Shown piece by piece: positions 60,572 to 64,000 of a DNA stretch of 64,000 nt. Position 1 is the stretch's first letter, and each line of letters opens with the position of its first letter. Source of the stretch: Candidatus Aminicenantota bacterium (GTDB lineage: Bacteria > Acidobacteriota > Aminicenantia > JAMOAD01); the NCBI GenBank assembly GCA_027061995.1, contig JAMOUT010000002.1, positions 1 to 64,000 of the forward strand, read 5' to 3'. Made by a program: the position numbers and the translations under genes. Under the pieces are notes generated by a model. It did not search any database and was not told where the DNA came from. It worked only from the letters and a program-made list of their open reading frames with translations.

Positions 60572-60600
60572 TTGACCAAACATTTCCCTTGTGTTTTAAT
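60572..60600 (+). promoter_or_regulatory. Promoter of the hemerythrin gene
   Basis: TTGACC (60572-60577), 17 bases, TTTAAT (60595-60600) preceded by an extended -10 TG (60592-60593). The start codon is at 60645 after GGAGG. Confidence 0.5.
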
Positions 60601-60644
60601 AATATATTAAAGAATTATTGTTATAACTTATTTAACGGAGGTTA

Positions 60645-61058
60645 ATGATTTCAAAACTTATTATTGAGCTAAAAAAAGAACATCTGCTTATTAAAAAAAC
60701 ATTCAACAAAATAAAAGATTTTAATATTAAAGCTGATAAAAGGAAACTTCTGTTCAAAGATGCAAAACAATTCTTATCTTCACATATTAAAAAAGAGGAT
60801 GAATTTTTGTATCCCCTTTTATGGAAAAAAGCGGAAATAGATAATAATCTCAAACATACCCTTGAACTTTGTATGGATGATATGAATAATATTGCACAAG
60901 AGGTTCAGAATTTTTTTAGTAAATATGAAGATAAGGAATTCGGAGATGAGTTTTATTCCGAATTAGGCAAACTTTGTGCCGATATATCACAAAGAATTAT
61001 TTATGAAGAAGAAGTTATATATGAAAAATATGAAGAGATAATTACTGATAAAAAATAG
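60645..61058 (+). CDS. Hemerythrin (HHE) domain protein
   Basis: A 137-residue four-helix protein of the HHE family. The first repeat carries KKEHLLIKK (H13) and SSHIKKEDEFLYP (H47 with E51), the second has HTLELCMDDM (H72) and a Glu-rich EEEVIYEKYEE end. It probably binds a di-iron centre and senses or stores oxygen or nitric oxide. The second HHE copy is less complete, so metal binding is likely but unproven. GGAGG four bases before the ATG. Confidence 0.8.
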   Translation: MISKLIIELKKEHLLIKKTFNKIKDFNIKADKRKLLFKDAKQFLSSHIKKEDEFLYPLLWKKAEIDNNLKHTLELCMDDMNNIAQEVQNFFSKYEDKEFGDEFYSELGKLCADISQRIIYEEEVIYEKYEEIITDKK

Positions 61059-61104
61059 AGTGTATTGTTTGATCTATTCACAAACTTTAAAAACAGGTGA
61101 TAAA

Positions 61105-61704
61105 ATGAATGAATTAATTATGATACCTTGGTTAATTGATAAAACACAATTTAAAGGTATCAGAAAACAGGAGATATTAAAAGCAAAATATTTTCAAAAA
61201 GGGGATAAAACCATTGTTTTTGATTTTCTCGGATATTCCCATTCTCTATCCATTCTTGAAGCTTTTAAAAATAAAGGGAAAGAATTTTCAAAAATAATTT
61301 TCTTCGGAGCCGCCTCTTTTATGGGGGATTTTAAAACGGGTGATATCGTTTTTCCGAAATCAAACTTTATATTTTTAAGATACGAAGACAGGGTTTCAAA
61401 CACGATTGAAACAGATAAAAATATTTCAACTTATATAAAAAAACACTTTACAAATATATCCGCGGACTCCATGACAATTGATTATGCGGGATATTTCCCA
61501 ACCAAGGAACTTTCAATGCTTAAAAAATATTCCACGCTTTTTATAGAGATGGAATACGGGTTCATTCTCAGATGGGTAATTAAAGAGGATATAAATCTAA
61601 TCCCCATATATATTTTAACGGATAAATGGGGAGAGAAACCCGTAATTAATGATAATATAAAGGACCCTTTTAATAATACACTTAAAATTATTTTGGAGGC
61701 TTAA
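61105..61704 (+). CDS. Divergent nucleoside-phosphorylase-like protein
   Basis: A 199-residue protein. Two segments recall the PNP/UDP phosphorylase family: IIFFGAASFMGDFKTGDIVFP (the glycine-rich phosphate loop and the GDI strand) and LFIEMEYGF with ILTDKWGE later (the ME motif and the SD-like acid). It is shorter than active PNP/MTAN enzymes and key residues are altered, so activity is doubtful. The ATG at 61105 follows AGGTGA. Confidence 0.45.
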   Translation: MNELIMIPWLIDKTQFKGIRKQEILKAKYFQKGDKTIVFDFLGYSHSLSILEAFKNKGKEFSKIIFFGAASFMGDFKTGDIVFPKSNFIFLRYEDRVSNTIETDKNISTYIKKHFTNISADSMTIDYAGYFPTKELSMLKKYSTLFIEMEYGFILRWVIKEDINLIPIYILTDKWGEKPVINDNIKDPFNNTLKIILEA

Positions 61705-62685
61705 ATGAAAAGAAAAGTATTACTTACAAGAGCTTTTCAGGAAAAACCCATTAAAGAGTTAGAATCAAAATTTGATCTTGAAATAGGAAGCTATGAAAGA
61801 AATCTTACAAAAGATGAGATTATCGATAAAATTCAGGATAAAGAGGGGATAATATCCCTTCTTGCCGACCCGATTGATAAAGAGGTTATGAATAGCGGTA
61901 AAAATCTGAAAATAATAGCTAATTATGCTGTCGGTTATAATAATATTGATGTTGAATACGCTTTACAAAAGGGGATTTATATAACCCACACCCCCGATGT
62001 TTTAACAGAAGCTACCGCTGATATCGCTTTTGCATTGCTTTTAAGCGTTGCAAGAAGAATTATAGAAGCAAACAGATTTACTGTCGGGGGAAAATTCAAA
62101 GGGTGGGAACCGAATTTAATGTTAGGTGTTGAAATTTTCGGTAAAAAACTCGGAATAATAGGAATGGGAAGAATAGGAAAAGCTTTTGCAAGAAGAGCAA
62201 AAGGATTCGGTCTTGATATTTACTATTATTCAAGAAACAGAATACCGGAAGAAGAGGAGAAAAAATTCGGAGCAAAATTCATGGGATTGGATGAACTTTT
62301 AAAAATATCGGATTTTATCTCAATACATACCCCGCTAACAAAAGAAACCCGTCACCTCTTAAACAAAGAAAAACTCGATTTGCTAAAAAAGAGTGCGATT
62401 TTGATTAATACGGGGAGGGGACCGATAGTTGATGAAGAGTATCTTATTAAACTTTTAAAAGATAATAAAATATTCGGTGCGGGATTTGATGTATATGAAA
62501 AAGAGCCTTTCATACCCGAAGCATTAAAAAAACTTGATAATGTCGTTATTTTGCCCCATATAGGCTCGGCTACAATAGAAACAAGGGAAAAAATGGCTTT
62601 TATGTGCATAAATTCAATAGAGCATTTTTTCAATGGGAAAACACCTGAAAATCTTATTCCCGAATGGAAAAACAAACTCAAATAA
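61705..62685 (+). CDS. D-2-hydroxyacid dehydrogenase (glyoxylate/hydroxypyruvate reductase type)
   Basis: A 326-residue NAD(P)-dependent dehydrogenase with GMGRIGKA (153-160), R238 (INTGRGPIVD), E267 (DVYEKEP) and H285 (LPHIGSAT) as the catalytic Arg-Glu-His set. YSRNR at the end of the second Rossmann strand suggests it can use NADPH. Most like D-glycerate dehydrogenase/glyoxylate reductase. GGAGG precedes the ATG. Confidence 0.88.
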   Translation: MKRKVLLTRAFQEKPIKELESKFDLEIGSYERNLTKDEIIDKIQDKEGIISLLADPIDKEVMNSGKNLKIIANYAVGYNNIDVEYALQKGIYITHTPDVLTEATADIAFALLLSVARRIIEANRFTVGGKFKGWEPNLMLGVEIFGKKLGIIGMGRIGKAFARRAKGFGLDIYYYSRNRIPEEEEKKFGAKFMGLDELLKISDFISIHTPLTKETRHLLNKEKLDLLKKSAILINTGRGPIVDEEYLIKLLKDNKIFGAGFDVYEKEPFIPEALKKLDNVVILPHIGSATIETREKMAFMCINSIEHFFNGKTPENLIPEWKNKLK

Positions 62686-62686
62686 G

Positions 62687-63301
62687 ATGTCCGAGATTAT
62701 AAGTATAAATTCACCTGAAATTATTGAAAAAACAAAAGAATTTATAGAAAAAGGGGATATTGTTTGTATTCCTACGGATACCATATACGGACTCTCCGTA
62801 AATAGTTTTGACAAAAATTCATTAATAAAATTAAAACGACTAAAACAAAGGGAGGAGCCTTTCCTACTTTTAACCGACAGCTTGAATAAGATTATCGGAC
62901 TTATTAATTATATCAACCCTGTTTTCCATAAATTAAAAGCTAACGGGTTAATTCCCGGACCTTTGACACTACTTTTTAAAGTAAGGGTGAACATAGATGA
63001 TATAACTTCAGAGAGAGGAACCATAGCGGTCAGAATTCCGAAATCCGATTTTCTGCAAAAACTTTTATCTTCAATAAATTTTCCCATAGTTTCAACAAGT
63101 GCGAACTTAAAAGGGATGACACCGGCAAAAACAATAGAAGAAGCTCACAATTATCTTAAAGAAGATGTTAAGCTTTATGTTGATGCGGGAAAGCTTGACG
63201 GACCACCTTCGACAATAATAGATATATCCGATGAAAATATAAGATACATTCGAGAGGGTGGAATAAAATTCAAGAAAATAAAACAAATCATTGACAACTG
63301 A
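62687..63301 (+). CDS. tsaC: Threonylcarbamoyl-AMP synthase (TsaC/YrdC/Sua5)
   Basis: A 204-residue enzyme that makes threonylcarbamoyl-AMP for the t6A modification of ANN-decoding tRNAs. It has the YrdC-fold motifs IPTDTIYGLS near the start, KRLKQREEPF, PGPLTLLFK, STSANLKG and DAGKLDGPPSTIID. The short form, without the Sua5 C-terminal domain. ATG 62687 starts one base after the dehydrogenase stop; a longer frame would read through that gene. Confidence 0.92.
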   Translation: MSEIISINSPEIIEKTKEFIEKGDIVCIPTDTIYGLSVNSFDKNSLIKLKRLKQREEPFLLLTDSLNKIIGLINYINPVFHKLKANGLIPGPLTLLFKVRVNIDDITSERGTIAVRIPKSDFLQKLLSSINFPIVSTSANLKGMTPAKTIEEAHNYLKEDVKLYVDAGKLDGPPSTIIDISDENIRYIREGGIKFKKIKQIIDN

Positions 63302-63319
63302 AAAATAATTTATTATATT
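63291..63319 (+). promoter_or_regulatory. Promoter of pal
   Basis: TTGACA (63291-63296), 17 bases, TATATT (63314-63319), overlapping the last codons of tsaC. AAGGAGGT and the pal ATG at 63342 follow. Confidence 0.75.
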
Positions 63320-63341
63320 AAAAGATTTAAAAGGAGGTATC

Positions 63342-63887
63342 ATGAAAAAAGTCTTATCATTTTTTTTAATCGTTTTTATTGCTGTATTTTTTTATTCTTG
63401 TAAAAAGAATAAGATTAAAACGATTCCAAAACCTAAAAAACAAGAAACAAAAATCGAAAAAGTGCAGGAAGAGGTACCTAAATTAAAAGTTGAAAAACTA
63501 TCGGAAGAGGAGATTTTTAACAAAAAATCCATAGAAGAATTAAATAAAGAGCAAGTTCTTAAAATAGTTTTCTTTGATTTTGATAAAGCGAATATCAGAG
63601 ATGATATGATTCCGGTTATAGAAGAAAACGCCGACTGGTTGAAAAAACATCCGACCGTGAAAATTCTTATAGAAGGACATTGCGATGAGAGAGGAACCGT
63701 TGAATATAACCTTGCTCTCGGAGAGAAAAGAGCTAAAGCGGTTAAAGAATATCTTATTTCTTCAGGAGTTTCTCCCGGTATAATAACAATCATCTCTTAC
63801 GGAAAATCAAAACCTCTTGACCCTGCACATAATGAGGCTGCCTGGTCAAAAAACAGAAGAGCGGAATTAAAAATCATAGAAAAATAG
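63342..63887 (+). CDS. pal: Peptidoglycan-associated lipoprotein Pal
   Basis: A 181-residue outer-membrane lipoprotein. A lipobox-like FFYSC gives lipidated C20; a Lys/Glu/Pro-rich linker follows (21-75), then an OmpA-like peptidoglycan-binding domain (VFFDFDKANIRDD, IEGHCDERGTVEYNLALGEKRA, YGKSKPLDPAHNEAAWSKNRR). It ties outer membrane to wall and joins division with Tol. No tolB or tolA in view. Confidence 0.93.
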   Translation: MKKVLSFFLIVFIAVFFYSCKKNKIKTIPKPKKQETKIEKVQEEVPKLKVEKLSEEEIFNKKSIEELNKEQVLKIVFFDFDKANIRDDMIPVIEENADWLKKHPTVKILIEGHCDERGTVEYNLALGEKRAKAVKEYLISSGVSPGIITIISYGKSKPLDPAHNEAAWSKNRRAELKIIEK

Positions 63888-63903
63888 TTTTATAAAAAAT
63901 ATA

Positions 63904-64000
63904 ATGAAAAAAAACATAATATCTCTAATAATTGTATTGTCTTTATCTTTATCACTCACGGCAAAATCAAAAGAGTATAAACAGATAAACGGCAAATTAT
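63904..64000 (+). CDS. Exported protein, N-terminal fragment (runs off window)
   Basis: An ATG at 63904, 17 bases after pal, opens a signal peptide (MKKNIISLIIVLSLSLSLTA) and about 12 more residues before the window ends. In many genomes ybgF/cpoB follows pal; that identity here is only a guess from position. Confidence 0.5.
   Translation, partial: MKKNIISLIIVLSLSLSLTAKSKEYKQINGKL

Larger units (their letters stand above)
60343..60644. other. Divergent motA / hemerythrin intergenic region
   Basis: Holds no gene. It contains the motA sigma-54-like element, two TCAA-N4-TTGA dyads and the hemerythrin promoter, all listed separately. Confidence 0.6.

Overview
The window is AT-rich (about 30% GC by eye) and densely coding, with short intergenic gaps, long runs of co-directional overlapping genes and no rRNA, tRNA, CRISPR array or insertion sequence that I can see. 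It looks like a free-living, flagellated bacterium with an outer membrane: there is a Pal lipoprotein, a DUF481-type beta-barrel, an EnvC-type amidase activator and a nearly full flagellar export, switch and stator operon. Iron-sulfur assembly, a sulfur-relay pair and a hemerythrin suggest an anaerobic or microaerobic life. The gene mix does not fit one familiar genus. I suspect an uncultured deep-branching diderm lineage, but that is inference.

Layout. 1-738: the edge of an AbiEi-like gene and a small Cys-rich secreted protein whose start region looks frame-disrupted. 869-4792 (minus): a mogA-pepT-yhaM-gltP operon. 5013-5875 (plus): a TusE/DsrC-like protein and a DsrE-family protein. 5887-10303 (minus): an Rrf2/IscR-like regulator followed by nifS, nadA, a heavy-metal permease with an HMA tail, iscU and a broken micro-ORF. 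10314-11557: a divergent yccF / DUF4097 pair with a symmetric promoter region. 11643-17470: a TPR membrane protein and a 1664-residue hybrid kinase with about nine PAS domains. 17568-24747 (plus): an eight-gene coupled operon (NYN protein, DUF2520 protein, pyrF, flippase-like protein, envC, degenerate S41 protease, yibQ-type deacetylase, PseG-like protein). 24835-28850: DUF481 protein, sppA, MBL hydrolase, xerD. 28851-30345: a gene remnant among repeats, then an AAA_14/DUF4143 ATPase. 30353-40204: envelope proteins, a DUF1858-DUF2249-DUF2249-solute-binding fusion, a DUF1015 gene coupled to a Clp-type AAA+ protein with an unusual N-terminus, and a metallophosphoesterase. 40210-42918: a small unknown gene, a histidine kinase and an NtrC-type sigma-54 activator. 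43281-60342 (minus): a 21-gene flagellar/chemotaxis operon from motA to a DUF2802-like gene. 60645-64000 (plus): hemerythrin, a phosphorylase-like protein, a 2-hydroxyacid dehydrogenase, tsaC, pal and a truncated secreted protein.

How the genes work together. The kinase/NtrC pair sits beside the flagellar operon, and the motA upstream region holds a sigma-54-like element with two copies of a dyad further upstream, so that pair may drive the operon. FlhF and FlhG suggest polar flagella. The envC region looks like a septal peptidoglycan module in which two members have lost catalytic residues. The Rrf2 regulator probably senses Fe-S status and controls nifS-nadA-iscU, because both promoters share a 13-base element.

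The most unusual items are the cytoplasmic-looking DUF1858/DUF2249/solute-binding fusion, the Clp-like AAA+ protein coupled to DUF1015, the degenerate EnvC-S41 pair, the MotB-like protein without its channel aspartate, and a repeated arrangement in which a -10 box lies 4-7 bases before a start codon that has no ribosome binding site (candidate leaderless mRNAs).
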